DNA from: Clostridia bacterium | Lineage (GTDB): Bacteria > Bacillota > Clostridia > Oscillospirales > CAG-272 | Direction: 5' to 3' | NCBI GenBank assembly: GCA_017613355.1 | Contig: JAGAEA010000035.1 | Span: 1-45,361 of the forward strand | Length of the DNA stretch: 45,361 bases | Shown here: piece by piece, positions 23,326 through 32,028 of the stretch | Layout: every line of letters starts with the position of its first letter | Position numbering within the stretch: position 1 is the stretch's first letter | Made by a program: the position numbers and the translations under genes | Notes under the pieces: model-generated | What the model was told of the DNA's origin: nothing | Seen by the model: only the letters and a program-made list of their open reading frames with translations | Database searches by the model: none

Positions 23326-25986
23326 ATGGATCAGTACAAAGAACTCCCGAAAACCTATAATCCTTCGGATTTCGAGGATCGCATCTATGCCGATTGGTGC
23401 GAGAAAGGCTATTTCACACCCGACCCGAAGAATGCCGCCGCGCATTTTTCGGTGGTCATCCCGCCGCCGAACGTCACGGGGCAGCTCCACATGGGTCACG
23501 CGCTGGACGAGACCTTGCAGGACATTCTCGTTCGCTACAAGCGGATGCAGGGGTATAACACCGTCTGGATCCCGGGAACCGACCACGCGGGCATTGCCAC
23601 GCAGATCAAGGTGGAAGAGAGACTGCGCGAGGAAGAGGGTTTGACCCGCTACGACCTCGGACGCGAGAAGTTCCTGGAGCGGGTGTGGCAATGGAAGGAC
23701 AAATACGAAGCGCGCATCACGGGGCAACTCAAAAAACTCGGTGCTTCCTGCGACTGGACGCGCCAACGCTTCACCTTTGACGAAGGCTGTTCCCGTGCCG
23801 TCCGCGAGGTGTTTGTCAACCTCTATGAAAAGGGGTTGATCTACCGCGGCAACCGCATTATCAACTGGTGCCCGCACTGCATCACTGCGTTGTCGGACGC
23901 CGAAGTGGAATACAGCGAACAGGCGGGTTTCTTCTGGCACATCCGCTACCCGATCAAAGGCGAGGAAGGAAAGTTTGTGGAGGTTGCCACCACGCGCCCC
24001 GAAACGATGTTCGGCGACACCGCCGTTGCCGTCAACCCGAACGACGAAAAGAACGCGCATCTCATCGGCAAAACGCTCATTTTGCCCATGGTGGGTCGCG
24101 AGATCCCCGTCATTGCCGACGAATACGTGGAGATCGGCTTCGGAACGGGCTGCGTCAAGATCACGCCCGCGCACGACCCCAACGACTTTTTGGTGGGTCA
24201 GCGCCATAACCTGCCGATCATCAAGGTCATGAACGACGACGCCACGATCAACGCTTACGGCGGGAAATACGAGGGCATGGACCGTTACGCCGCGCGGAAA
24301 GCACTGGTTGCCGACCTCGAAGCGGGCGGGTATCTCGTGTCGGTCGAGCCGCACACCCACAATGTGGGCACTTGCTACCGCTGCCGCACCACGGTCGAAC
24401 CGATCACGTCGGATCAATGGTTCGTCAAAATGGAGCCTCTCGCCAAGCCCGCGCTCGAAGTGGTGAAGAACGGCAAAGTGAAGTTCGAGCCCGAGCGGTT
24501 CAGCAAAATTTACATCAACTGGATGGAGAACGTACACGACTGGTGCATTTCCCGTCAGCTTTGGTGGGGTCATCGCATTCCCGCGTTCTATTGCGACGCC
24601 TGCGGCGAAATGACCGTTTCGCGCGAGGACGTTCACGTTTGCCCGAAGTGCGGAAGCGACAAGATCACGCAGGAGAGCGACGTGCTTGATACCTGGTTTT
24701 CCTCGGCGCTCTGGCCTTTCTCCACGCTCGGCTGGCCCGAAAAGACCGCCGATCTTGCCCGCTATTATCCCACGAGCGTGCTCGTGACCGGGTATGACAT
24801 CATCTTTTTCTGGGTTGCCCGCATGATCTTTTCGGGGCTTGAACAAATGGGCGACGTACCGTTCCACACCGTGTTCATTCACGGACTGGTGCGCGACGCG
24901 CAGGGACGGAAAATGTCCAAGTCGCTCGGCAACGGCATCGACCCGTTGGAAGTCATCGAAAAATACGGCGCCGACGCGCTTCGCTTCGCGCTCTCCACGG
25001 GCAATTCCCCCGGAAACGATATGCGGTTTTCGGATGAAAAACTCGAAGCCGCGCGCAATTTCGCCAACAAACTGTGGAACGCGTCCCGCTTCGTCCGCAT
25101 GAACCTTTCCATCGACCGCGCCGCTCTGCCCGCCGAGGCGGACCTCGCACCCGAGGACAAATGGGTCCTTTCGCAGTTCAACAAAACGGTTGCAACCGTT
25201 ACGAGCGCGCTCGACAGCTATGAAGTGGGCGTGGCGCTTTCGTCGATTTACGATTTTACGTGGGACGTATTCTGCGACTGGTATATCGAGCTGACCAAGA
25301 GCCGCCTTTCCGAGGCGGGAACGAAAGGAAACCTCGCGGCGCAGAACGTGCTTTGCCATGTGCTCACGGGTATTCTCAAACTGCTCCACCCCTTCATGCC
25401 GTTCATCACGGAAGAAATTTACCGCGCCTTGCCGCACAGCGACGACGCGGAAAGCATCGTTGTCGCCCGCTATCCCGTTGCCGACGCCTCGCTTGACTAC
25501 CCCGAGGAGTCCCTGCGGATGCGCCGTGTGATCGACGCGATCAAAGCGATCCGTTTGCGCCGCAACGAAATGAACGTCGTGCCGTCGCGCAAAGCGAAGG
25601 TTTACCTCGAAACGCGCTATTCCGAGTCCTTCGGCGAGGCGACCTATGCTTTCTTCCGCCGTCTTGCCTCGGCTTCGGACGTTGTGGTTTCCGAAAAGTT
25701 CGCGCCCGACGTCATTTCCGCCGATAACGCCGTTCAGATCATCACCGATTCGGCAACGATCTATTTGCCCATGTCCGACCTCGTGGACCTTGAAAAGGAA
25801 CGTGCCCGCCTGGAAGGGGAAGCCGCGAAGCTGGTCGCCGAGATCGAGCGCGTGGGAAAGAAACTTGCCAACGAAGGGTTCGTTTCCAAAGCGCCCGAAC
25901 AGGTGGTTGCCGCCGAGCGCGCCAAGCTCGCGCGCTACGAGGAGAACCTCGCGGGTGTGAAAGCCGCGTTGGAAAAACTCGGATGA
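23326..25986 (+). CDS. valS: valyl-tRNA synthetase
   Basis: 886 residues, normal length for bacterial class Ia ValRS, which charges tRNA-Val and edits mischarged threonine. Visible: [16 protein letters not shown] (HIGH motif, about residues 46-60), the editing-domain segment [17 protein letters not shown], the zinc-type CDACGEM and CPKCGSDK cysteine pairs, [14 protein letters not shown] (KMSKS), the anticodon-binding helical domain, and a C-terminal coiled coil ([22 protein letters not shown]) that grips the tRNA. The ATG has GAGGAAA upstream. Controlled by the T-box leader. Confidence 0.97.
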   Translation: MDQYKELPKTYNPSDFEDRIYADWCEKGYFTPDPKNAAAHFSVVIPPPNVTGQLHMGHALDETLQDILVRYKRMQGYNTVWIPGTDHAGIATQIKVEERLREEEGLTRYDLGREKFLERVWQWKDKYEARITGQLKKLGASCDWTRQRFTFDEGCSRAVREVFVNLYEKGLIYRGNRIINWCPHCITALSDAEVEYSEQAGFFWHIRYPIKGEEGKFVEVATTRPETMFGDTAVAVNPNDEKNAHLIGKTLILPMVGREIPVIADEYVEIGFGTGCVKITPAHDPNDFLVGQRHNLPIIKVMNDDATINAYGGKYEGMDRYAARKALVADLEAGGYLVSVEPHTHNVGTCYRCRTTVEPITSDQWFVKMEPLAKPALEVVKNGKVKFEPERFSKIYINWMENVHDWCISRQLWWGHRIPAFYCDACGEMTVSREDVHVCPKCGSDKITQESDVLDTWFSSALWPFSTLGWPEKTADLARYYPTSVLVTGYDIIFFWVARMIFSGLEQMGDVPFHTVFIHGLVRDAQGRKMSKSLGNGIDPLEVIEKYGADALRFALSTGNSPGNDMRFSDEKLEAARNFANKLWNASRFVRMNLSIDRAALPAEADLAPEDKWVLSQFNKTVATVTSALDSYEVGVALSSIYDFTWDVFCDWYIELTKSRLSEAGTKGNLAAQNVLCHVLTGILKLLHPFMPFITEEIYRALPHSDDAESIVVARYPVADASLDYPEESLRMRRVIDAIKAIRLRRNEMNVVPSRKAKVYLETRYSESFGEATYAFFRRLASASDVVVSEKFAPDVISADNAVQIITDSATIYLPMSDLVDLEKERARLEGEAAKLVAEIERVGKKLANEGFVSKAPEQVVAAERAKLARYEENLAGVKAALEKLG

Positions 25987-26007
25987 AAAATTTGTAAAAA
26001 CCTTTGA

Positions 26008-26045
26008 GGGGAGCCGCCGATTTCCGTAAGAATCGGCGGCTCCCC
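26008..26045 (+). terminator. terminator after valS
   Basis: 15-bp perfect stem (26008-26022 with 26031-26045), 8-nt loop, then GAAGTCTTTTTTG. Confidence 0.9.
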
Positions 26046-26086
26046 GAAGTCTTTTTTGTTATCCGCGCGGATATTTCTTTTTGCTC

Positions 26087-26115
26087 TTTACAAACGCGGG
26101 AGGATATGATAAAAT
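26087..26115 (+). promoter_or_regulatory. promoter of the apbE operon
   Basis: TTTACA (26087-26092), 17-bp spacer, TAAAAT (26110-26115). Confidence 0.65.
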
Positions 26116-26151
26116 AGTGGGTAGAGTAAAAAACGGAAAGGGGATGACGGA

Positions 26152-27156
26152 ATGAAGCCGACGCTGCGGACGGGTCTTGTGTTCCTGGCAATTCTGCTTT
26201 TTTTGTCGTCCTGCGGAAGCTTCCCGAAAAAGCGGACGGCGACCGTGTTTGCCATGAACACGGTCATGGATCTGACCGTTTACGGGAATGCCGACGCCCT
26301 GACCGCCGTCGAGTCCCGCATTCGCGAATTGGAACGTCTGTTTTCGGTGACGGATGAAAACAGCGAGCTGTTCGCCGTCAACCGTGACGGCGGCGGGGAA
26401 GTGTCGGGCGAGACCGCCGCGCTGATCTCGGCTTCGCTTGCGCTCTGCGGGCGGACAGACGGCGCATTGGACATCACCGTTTATCCCGTTGTCCGTGCGT
26501 GGGGCTTTACGACCGATGCTTTTCGCGTGCCGTCCGAAGAGGAGATTGCGGAGCTTCTCGGCGTGGTGGACTACCGTCGCGTGGCGTTGGATGAAAACCG
26601 TGTTGCACTTCCAAGCGGGGGCGCGCTCGACCTCGGAAGCGTCGCCAAAGGATACACAGCCGACTGTTTGACCGCGCTTTTGCGCGAAGCGGGCGTGGAA
26701 AGTGCGTTGCTCAACCTCGGCGGCAACGTGCAGGCGATCGGTACAAAACCGAACGGAGAGGGGTGGCGCGTTGCCATCCGTGACCCGAAAGGAGAAGGAT
26801 ACGTCGGTGTGCTCACGGTTTCCGACCGTGCCGTGGTCACGTCGGGCGGTTATGAACGCTATTTCGAGCGGAACGGCGAGACCTACCACCACATCATCGA
26901 CCCCGCCACGGGTCATCCCGCAAAGAGCGGATTGTCGTCGGTCACGGTCGTCGCGAGCCAAGGACTACTTGCCGACGCGCTTTCCACGGCGCTTTCCGTC
27001 ATGGGGCTCGACCGCGCGACCGAGCATTGGAAACAATACCGCGATTTCGAGGCGGTGTTCGTTGCGGAGAACGGCGATCTGTATCTCACGGAAGGGCTTG
27101 AAACCGTCTTTTCGGCACAGTCGCCCGAGGCGAAAGTGACGGTGATCCGCCCATGA
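26152..27156 (+). CDS. apbE: FAD:protein FMN transferase (ApbE) lipoprotein
   Basis: 334 residues. Lipoprotein signal with lipobox LSSCG (Cys about residue 22). ApbE transfers FMN from FAD to a Thr/Ser of extracytosolic redox proteins. Family motifs: FAMNTVMDLTVYG at the start, LDLGSVAKGYTAD (FAD/Mg binding), LNLGGNVQAIG, and HHIIDPATGHPAKSGLSSVTVVA. Catalysis is outside the membrane, as the lipoprotein signal implies. Its stop overlaps the next gene by 4 bp (ATGA), so the three or four genes form one operon. Target flavinylated proteins are not in the window. Confidence 0.93.
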   Translation: MKPTLRTGLVFLAILLFLSSCGSFPKKRTATVFAMNTVMDLTVYGNADALTAVESRIRELERLFSVTDENSELFAVNRDGGGEVSGETAALISASLALCGRTDGALDITVYPVVRAWGFTTDAFRVPSEEEIAELLGVVDYRRVALDENRVALPSGGALDLGSVAKGYTADCLTALLREAGVESALLNLGGNVQAIGTKPNGEGWRVAIRDPKGEGYVGVLTVSDRAVVTSGGYERYFERNGETYHHIIDPATGHPAKSGLSSVTVVASQGLLADALSTALSVMGLDRATEHWKQYRDFEAVFVAENGDLYLTEGLETVFSAQSPEAKVTVIRP

Positions 27157-27545
27157 AAACTTTGAAAACCCGAACATGGATCATTCTGTTTGCCGTTCTG
27201 TTCGCGGTATGCGGCGCACTGACTGCGATCCTGCTTTTGCGCACGCCGACGGGGACGGTCGCAAACGTCTATCGGGACGGAGAATGTATTTGGTCGGTCG
27301 ATCTTTCCAAGGTCGAGAAACCCTTTGAAATCACCTTTTCGGACGAACGCGGCTCGAATACGCTGCGGGTCGAGCGGGGACGGATCTGCGTGATCGAAGC
27401 CGACTGCCCCGACCACGTCTGCGAGCGGACGGGCTGGCTCGGCGACGGCAACGCCGCACCGATCGTCTGTCTGCCGCACCGGTTGGTCATCCGCATCGAG
27501 AAGAACGCGAAAAGCGCCGACGGCGTCGACGCCGTGGCAGGGTAA
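27153..27545 (+). CDS. NusG domain II-containing protein (EetA-like)
   Basis: 130 residues. One N-terminal membrane anchor (WIILFAVLFAVCGALTAILLL) then a single NusG domain II facing outward, with the segment CPDHVCERTGWLGDG and IVCLPHRLVI containing three conserved cysteines and a His. Such proteins are regularly encoded between ApbE and Gx-type membrane proteins; in Listeria the corresponding gene (eetA, by my recollection) belongs to the flavin-based extracellular electron transfer locus. The cysteine arrangement suggests a redox or metal function, which is inference. Confidence 0.88.
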   Translation: MKTLKTRTWIILFAVLFAVCGALTAILLLRTPTGTVANVYRDGECIWSVDLSKVEKPFEITFSDERGSNTLRVERGRICVIEADCPDHVCERTGWLGDGNAAPIVCLPHRLVIRIEKNAKSADGVDAVAG

Positions 27546-27556
27546 AGGAGGAACGG

Positions 27557-28114
27557 ATGAAACCGAAACGTCTGGTTTTCGACGCGCTCCTCGCCGCCGT
27601 TGCGCTCACGCTTTTCATCGTGGAATTGCAAATTCCCGCTCCCGTCCCGATCCCGGGTGTGAAGCTGGGGCTCGCGAATATCGTCACGGTCGTGGCGTTC
27701 TTTCTGCTTGCACCGACCGACGCGCTGGCAATTCTGTTTGTGCGCGTCTTGCTTGGCTCGCTTTTTGCGGGAAACTTCATGGCGCTCCTGTATAGCGCCG
27801 TCGGCGGCGCGCTTTGCTATCTGGCAATGCTGGGAGTGCGCAAGATCGTGAGCGAGCGGCAAATCTGGGTTTGCAGCGTTGTCGGAGCGATCGCGCACAA
27901 CGTCGGGCAAATGGCGGTCGCGCTCGCCGTCACGCAAACGAAAGAACTGATCGTCTATTTGCCCGTTTTGTTGGCGAGCGGAATGTTAGCGGGACTTTTC
28001 ACGGGATTGGCGGCGCAATTTTTGGTTTACCGTGCAAAACCGCTTTTGCCCAAATTGACAGAAAAAACGAACCATGGAACGGAAATTTGCAAACATGAAG
28101 ACGCAGAACGTTGA
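27557..28114 (+). CDS. Gx transporter family protein (heptaprenyl diphosphate synthase component I-like, EetB-like)
   Basis: 185 residues with about five membrane segments; matches the Hpre_diP_synt_I/Gx family through VPIPGVKLGLANIVTVVAFF and FVRVLLGSLFAGN. The family name is historical; related ECF S-component-like proteins sit in electron-transfer and quinone loci. AAAGGAGG lies just before the ATG. Follows the NusG II gene by 11 bp, and its end overlaps the following gene. Together with apbE and the NusG II gene it looks like a minimal extracytosolic flavin redox module; the transported or bound molecule is unknown. Confidence 0.88.
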   Translation: MKPKRLVFDALLAAVALTLFIVELQIPAPVPIPGVKLGLANIVTVVAFFLLAPTDALAILFVRVLLGSLFAGNFMALLYSAVGGALCYLAMLGVRKIVSERQIWVCSVVGAIAHNVGQMAVALAVTQTKELIVYLPVLLASGMLAGLFTGLAAQFLVYRAKPLLPKLTEKTNHGTEICKHEDAER

Positions 28115-29009
28115 AAATTACGTTCCGATCGAAACCTTTTACAAAGGGAAACAAACGATCGCGGGAGATGTTTTCCGCGATCGCTTTGCCGTTTTGGAAA
28201 TCGGCGGCGGGTTGCGCGTGGTCGCCGCGCGCGGGGAAGCGATTTCGGTCGGCGAGACCCTGCCCGTAAGTTCGCGGGAGCTTGCTTTTTTGACCGCCGC
28301 ACTCGCCGCGGGGAAACGGGTTCTGTTTTCGAGCGAGGTCGGCGTTTCGGTGCTGTTCGGGGACGCGATGTCCCACGGCTTGGTTCCCGCACTGTTCCCA
28401 AACGGCGATCCGATAGCTCTTGTCAATGCCGTTCGGTTGCTTGGCAGGGAAGATCTGGCGTTGTCTCCGTCGCTTCAAAAGACTGAGGAACGAAAAGGGA
28501 AACGGGGACTTTCCATGCAGGAAGTTTGTCGGGAACTGTCCCGCGGGTTGGCGTGGTGTGACCGTGTATTTTCCGTTCGGGACGACGCGGAACTGCGGCT
28601 GCATTGCGCCGAGATCGCGGCGCTTGCGGGGTGTCGGGTGGACGTCCGCGCATTGCCGATCGAGGATTTTGCGGTTTGCGAAAGTGACCGACGCCGATGG
28701 ACGTTGTTTTTGCTTTGTCTGTTTCTCTCCCTGCGCGGAGCGAACGCGGAAGGCCCCGCGTTTTCCATGCGGGAGATCGGGAGACAAACGTTGACCGCGG
28801 GCGTGGAATATCGGTCAACCGACGATTCCCGCAAACGGGACGGGGAACGATTTGCGTTTCTCGACTTGCCCGCGTTTCGAGGCATGGAGTTGGAAAAGAC
28901 AGAGGAAGGATATCGCATCACCGCAACGCTTGTTCGCCGTGATCCGAGCGGCGTTCTGCGGGCAAATTCCGCGCTCGAACGATGCGTGTTTTTGCTTCGG
29001 ATTGCGTAA
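28095..29009 (+). CDS. protein of unknown function at the end of the apbE operon
   Basis: 304 residues from ATG 28095 (an in-frame ATG at 28074 has no ribosome site). It overlaps the Gx gene by 20 bp. I do not recognise the family. Residues ~1-110 look like an alpha/beta domain (FAVLEIGGGLRVVAARG, GKRVLFSSEVGVSVLFGD). A hydrophobic stretch WTLFLLCLFLSLRGANA sits near residue 200. The C-terminal part (GYRITATLVRRDP) is beta-rich. No catalytic motif stands out. Codon use is like its neighbours and a terminator follows, so it is a genuine operon member. Confidence 0.7.
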   Translation: MKTQNVENYVPIETFYKGKQTIAGDVFRDRFAVLEIGGGLRVVAARGEAISVGETLPVSSRELAFLTAALAAGKRVLFSSEVGVSVLFGDAMSHGLVPALFPNGDPIALVNAVRLLGREDLALSPSLQKTEERKGKRGLSMQEVCRELSRGLAWCDRVFSVRDDAELRLHCAEIAALAGCRVDVRALPIEDFAVCESDRRRWTLFLLCLFLSLRGANAEGPAFSMREIGRQTLTAGVEYRSTDDSRKRDGERFAFLDLPAFRGMELEKTEEGYRITATLVRRDPSGVLRANSALERCVFLLRIA

Positions 29010-29020
29010 AAATGAACAAG

Positions 29021-29052
29021 AAAAAGGCACTTGCCGAAGCAAGTGCCTTTTT
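29021..29052 (+). terminator. terminator of the apbE operon
   Basis: 14-bp perfect stem (29021-29034 with 29039-29052), 4-nt loop, tail TTTTTGTGTTTTT. Confidence 0.9.
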
Positions 29053-29088
29053 GTGTTTTTAAATGTATTTTTATATGTAACTCAAACT

Positions 29089-29454
29089 TTACTTTTTCTT
29101 GAAAACATCCGCGATAAATGACAGAAAAGCCAAATCCATTAGGGTTTCCAAAATGGCTGCCTTAAACGGATTGCCTTTTACCAGCGGATGGTTCAATGAC
29201 CATGCATGTTTCAATTCTTGTTTATTTTTGCCACGATTAGGAAAAAGGCTCTTATAGGTATTCCTGGAACACCAACCGAAGGTATTGAACACGTCGGCAA
29301 CGGGACGTTCTTTTCGCATGGGAAGACCCAGAAACGCTCCCGCGGCTTCGGCAAGATCGAAAAGCAACTGCAAGGGACGCCGTGTTCGATCGTGTTGTCT
29401 TGTCGGTCGGTAATCACCGATTTTCGAAGCGTTAGGTTCATATTTCATTTCCAT
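29089..29454 (-). CDS. small hypothetical protein
   Basis: About 121 residues from ATG 29454, basic and Arg/Lys-rich at the N-terminus, with a hydrophobic C-terminal segment (ILETLMDLAFLSFIA) and a Lys tail (DVFKKK). I do not recognise it. The ribosome site is poor and alternative starts exist at 29466 (TTG) and 29448 (ATG). It lies between two terminators in a 475-bp stretch otherwise empty. It may be a genuine small gene or a remnant. Confidence 0.4.
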   Translation of the reverse strand: MEMKYEPNASKIGDYRPTRQHDRTRRPLQLLFDLAEAAGAFLGLPMRKERPVADVFNTFGWCSRNTYKSLFPNRGKNKQELKHAWSLNHPLVKGNPFKAAILETLMDLAFLSFIADVFKKK

Positions 29455-29485
29455 CAATAAGGTCAAATCGTTTGGTTATAAATAA

Positions 29486-29518
29486 GGAAAACCCACGTCA
29501 TATTGCCGTGGGTTTTCC
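29486..29518 (-). terminator. terminator of the glycosidase operon
   Basis: GGAAAACCCACG / CGTGGGTTTTCC stem (12 bp, 9-nt loop), 7 bp past the stop at 29526, with a T-rich run (TTATTTATAACC) on the minus strand after the stem. Confidence 0.75.
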
Positions 29519-29525
29519 GCAAGCA

Positions 29526-31007
29526 TCAAGTCTGTTCGGTCACTTGCAACCCGTGACCGACGCCGAATTTTTCACCCGTCTTGTCGTAAACAACGGTATA
29601 GGTTTTTCCTTTGTAATGCAAATCGGAAAGGCGGAACCAGTCCCAATCCGTGGGGATATTCGGGGAAATCTCCAACGCTCCCTCGGTTTCACGAACGCCA
29701 ACGATCCCAGTAATAACAAGATCGCAGAAAGTGGAATGGTTGTAATCTTTTCCGCGTTCGTAGCCCCCTTTGCGTTCTGGCCAGCCACAATCACGCAGGA
29801 GCGTGCGACTCGACCATTCGTCTCGTAGCGGATGCCGGACTTCGTCGATCCACGGAACGGTTTTTCCGTCCTCGCGCAGCCGTGTGTGACTTTTCGCGTA
29901 TTGGCGGAGCAGTTTGCAAAACAGATCGCGATAGCGTTCGCCGTTCGGATAGGTTTGAATGACGTTGTTCAAAGCAGTCAAGGTTTGAGAGGTCGCAAAC
30001 GGCCACACATACCCGTTCCAGAGACATTCATGCTTGACGGAATAGAGAAACCGCGGGTGGCTCCGCTCGGCGGTGGCGAGTCCGTACGGAGAGGCGAACG
30101 ACCGTTCATCCGCAAGCAGGTCAAATGCGTTGTCGCGCCCCACAGGCGGGATACCGAACATCCAAGGGAGGTAGCCGATCAGCTCGCGCGGACTGTGTCC
30201 CCGCCCCTCCAAGATGACGCGGTCGGGGTCGGTTTCCTTGCCGTTTTCGCAGTGATAGGCACGGTAAAAACCGTTCTCAAACAGAATTTCGTTGATCGAC
30301 TTTTTCAGTCGGTCATGCTTTTCGAGAAACCGCGCTTCGGTTTTCCGATCCCCCGCGATGCGGGCAAAACGAGCGATCGCCGCCGCGTCGGCGCAGAGGT
30401 AGGAATTGAGTGTTGGGCGAATGCCGCGAAGAACACGACCGTCCTCGGTCGTGCCGCTGATGGAATATTCCATTGCGTCGCGGTCATCGATAGACCAAAA
30501 CATCCCGTTTGGGAGTCCGTGCGTTTCTTCCCAAAGTTCATAATAGCGGACGAGTTTTTGCAGGGTCTCCCTGCCGACGTCGTAATGTCCCGTCACATTC
30601 GCGAGCTTCCACATGGCGTCCGCAAGCCAAGCGCTGTATTGATGTGCGCTGTCGGGGCGATTTAAGAAAAAGTCGACGTAATCCGAAAGATAGCGATCCG
30701 CGTGTTTGAGCCAACGCCCTTCCGCAAGGTGATGCCCGACCGCCGCGTTGATGGTGTTATGCGGTCCGCTCCACGGAACGTTCGGGAGAAATTCGGAAAT
30801 AACGTATCCGTCCTCGGTATGTTTCAGGTGTTTCCGGTAGGTCCACCAACGGAAATAGTACGCGCGCTCGATGTCGGCATCGGGACACTCAAAAATAGGA
30901 ATTTCCTTCCGAAGCCACTCCAAGGCGTGCGCGTTGTCGATCAGGTTGCAAACGGTTTCCTCATCGTTTTCGTTGAATTGCCGCACATACCGTTCCAGAA
31001 TATTCAT
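29526..31007 (-). CDS. alpha/alpha-barrel glycoside hydrolase (MGH1-like)
   Basis: 493 residues from ATG 31007; the longer reading upstream overlaps the neighbouring gene and has no ribosome site. No signal peptide, so cytosolic. The pattern of a six-hairpin (alpha/alpha)6 glycosidase: SEFLPNVPWSGPHNTINAAV near residue 85, YSAWLADAMWKLAN, NGMFWSIDDRDAMEYSISG with candidate acidic catalytic residues, and ECLWNGYVWPFATSQTLTAL near residue 330. It resembles MGH1/GH63-type and related bacterial hydrolases. Encoded 11 bp after the beta-propeller glycosidase. Substrate unknown. Confidence 0.7.
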   Translation of the reverse strand: MNILERYVRQFNENDEETVCNLIDNAHALEWLRKEIPIFECPDADIERAYYFRWWTYRKHLKHTEDGYVISEFLPNVPWSGPHNTINAAVGHHLAEGRWLKHADRYLSDYVDFFLNRPDSAHQYSAWLADAMWKLANVTGHYDVGRETLQKLVRYYELWEETHGLPNGMFWSIDDRDAMEYSISGTTEDGRVLRGIRPTLNSYLCADAAAIARFARIAGDRKTEARFLEKHDRLKKSINEILFENGFYRAYHCENGKETDPDRVILEGRGHSPRELIGYLPWMFGIPPVGRDNAFDLLADERSFASPYGLATAERSHPRFLYSVKHECLWNGYVWPFATSQTLTALNNVIQTYPNGERYRDLFCKLLRQYAKSHTRLREDGKTVPWIDEVRHPLRDEWSSRTLLRDCGWPERKGGYERGKDYNHSTFCDLVITGIVGVRETEGALEISPNIPTDWDWFRLSDLHYKGKTYTVVYDKTGEKFGVGHGLQVTEQT

Positions 31008-31018
31008 GCAAGTCTCTT

Positions 31019-31897
31019 TCAAAACAGATCTCTCCCGTGAAATTCCGCGTAGCCGATCCGCTCGACATGATGGTTGCGGCCGTTGTACCAAAGCATCCAT
31101 TTATTTTTGGATTCGTTCCAGAGTACCGTCGGTTTATAGCACGAGTCGGCGTCCCACGCGTCGGGCGAGGGAACGACCAAGGGGTTCATGGGGGAGCGCT
31201 CCCAGCAAGTGATCCCGTTCTCGGAACGTGCCACGCAAACGCAGGCGGTGTCGATGTCCCGATAGCCGATGTAGAACATCAGATAGCCCATGTCGTCGGT
31301 GCGGATCACCTGACAGCCGCCAACGCGTTCCCGCTCATAGGCATTCTTTTTCTCGCGAACAAAAACGGGGTTGATCCGACTTTTTTTCCAAACGATCCCG
31401 TCCACACTCTCGGCGTAGGCGTTTACGTTTGGTTCGTAGGTTTCTCCGGCGGAGTACCACATCCGATAAAGTCCGTTTTCAAAGAGAACGCAGGGGTTCA
31501 TGACCGAGGCATTTTCCCACGGATATTCGGGAACCATGATCGGTTCGCGGAAGGGACGGGAGAAATGAACCCCGTCCGTGCTTTCCGCATAGCCGATAAA
31601 ACTATGGTCGCGTGCCTGCCCTGTGTACCACATTTTATAAACGTCCCCGATTTTCAGAACGCAGTTGCGGTTGACATGATCCTCCCAGCCGCTCGCGGGG
31701 TCGTTTTGCAATGTGATGACAGGGTCGCTCCAAGCAATCCCGTCGTTGCTGAACGCCACGGCGCAGGATCTCCGATCTCTCCATGAAATGTCCATGCGAT
31801 AACGGTCGCCGTCCCGCCAGACGTAAGCGTCGAACATGGTTCCGATTTCGTCGCTGCCGAAAACGGGGTTTTCCGAAAATTTTTCAAAAACATTCAT
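31019..31897 (-). CDS. five-bladed beta-propeller glycosidase (GH43/GH130-like)
   Basis: 292 residues from ATG 31897, chosen because AGGAAG is 8 nt upstream. Repeated propeller blades with a (Y/W)xMWYxG signature: DVYKMWYTGQ, GLYRMWYSAGE, GYLMFYIGYRD, NKWMLWYNGR, each following a 'VMNPCVLFENG'-type strand. This fits the GH32/43/62/117/130 clan, whose members act on arabinosides, xylosides, fructans or, as phosphorylases (GH130), mannosides. No signal peptide, so intracellular. A candidate operator dyad lies upstream, and an AraC regulator is divergent. Confidence 0.75.
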   Translation of the reverse strand: MNVFEKFSENPVFGSDEIGTMFDAYVWRDGDRYRMDISWRDRRSCAVAFSNDGIAWSDPVITLQNDPASGWEDHVNRNCVLKIGDVYKMWYTGQARDHSFIGYAESTDGVHFSRPFREPIMVPEYPWENASVMNPCVLFENGLYRMWYSAGETYEPNVNAYAESVDGIVWKKSRINPVFVREKKNAYERERVGGCQVIRTDDMGYLMFYIGYRDIDTACVCVARSENGITCWERSPMNPLVVPSPDAWDADSCYKPTVLWNESKNKWMLWYNGRNHHVERIGYAEFHGRDLF

Positions 31898-31932
31898 TTT
31901 TCTGCTTCCTATTGACAAATCGTTTGTTGTCG

Positions 31933-31961
31933 GTTATAATTGAATTATAACATATTGTCAG
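31933..31961 (-). promoter_or_regulatory. promoter and perfect operator dyad of the glycosidase operon
   Basis: On the minus strand: CTGACA (31956-31961), 17-bp spacer, TATAAC (31933-31938). A perfect 19-bp dyad GTTATAATT-g-AATTATAAC (31933-31951) covers the -10 box. Located between the divergent glycosidase and AraC genes, it is a good candidate for a regulator site. Confidence 0.65.
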
Positions 31962-32028
31962 CTTTTTTCAAGGGTCTTTTGTTTGAAAAAATCTGCAATT
32001 TGTTCGACCTTGAAACGAGGAAGAGATC

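Noticed and set aside
23305-25437. About 710-codon open frame on the minus strand across valS
   Set aside because: Antisense shadow of valS; rich in Arg/His with no recognisable domain.
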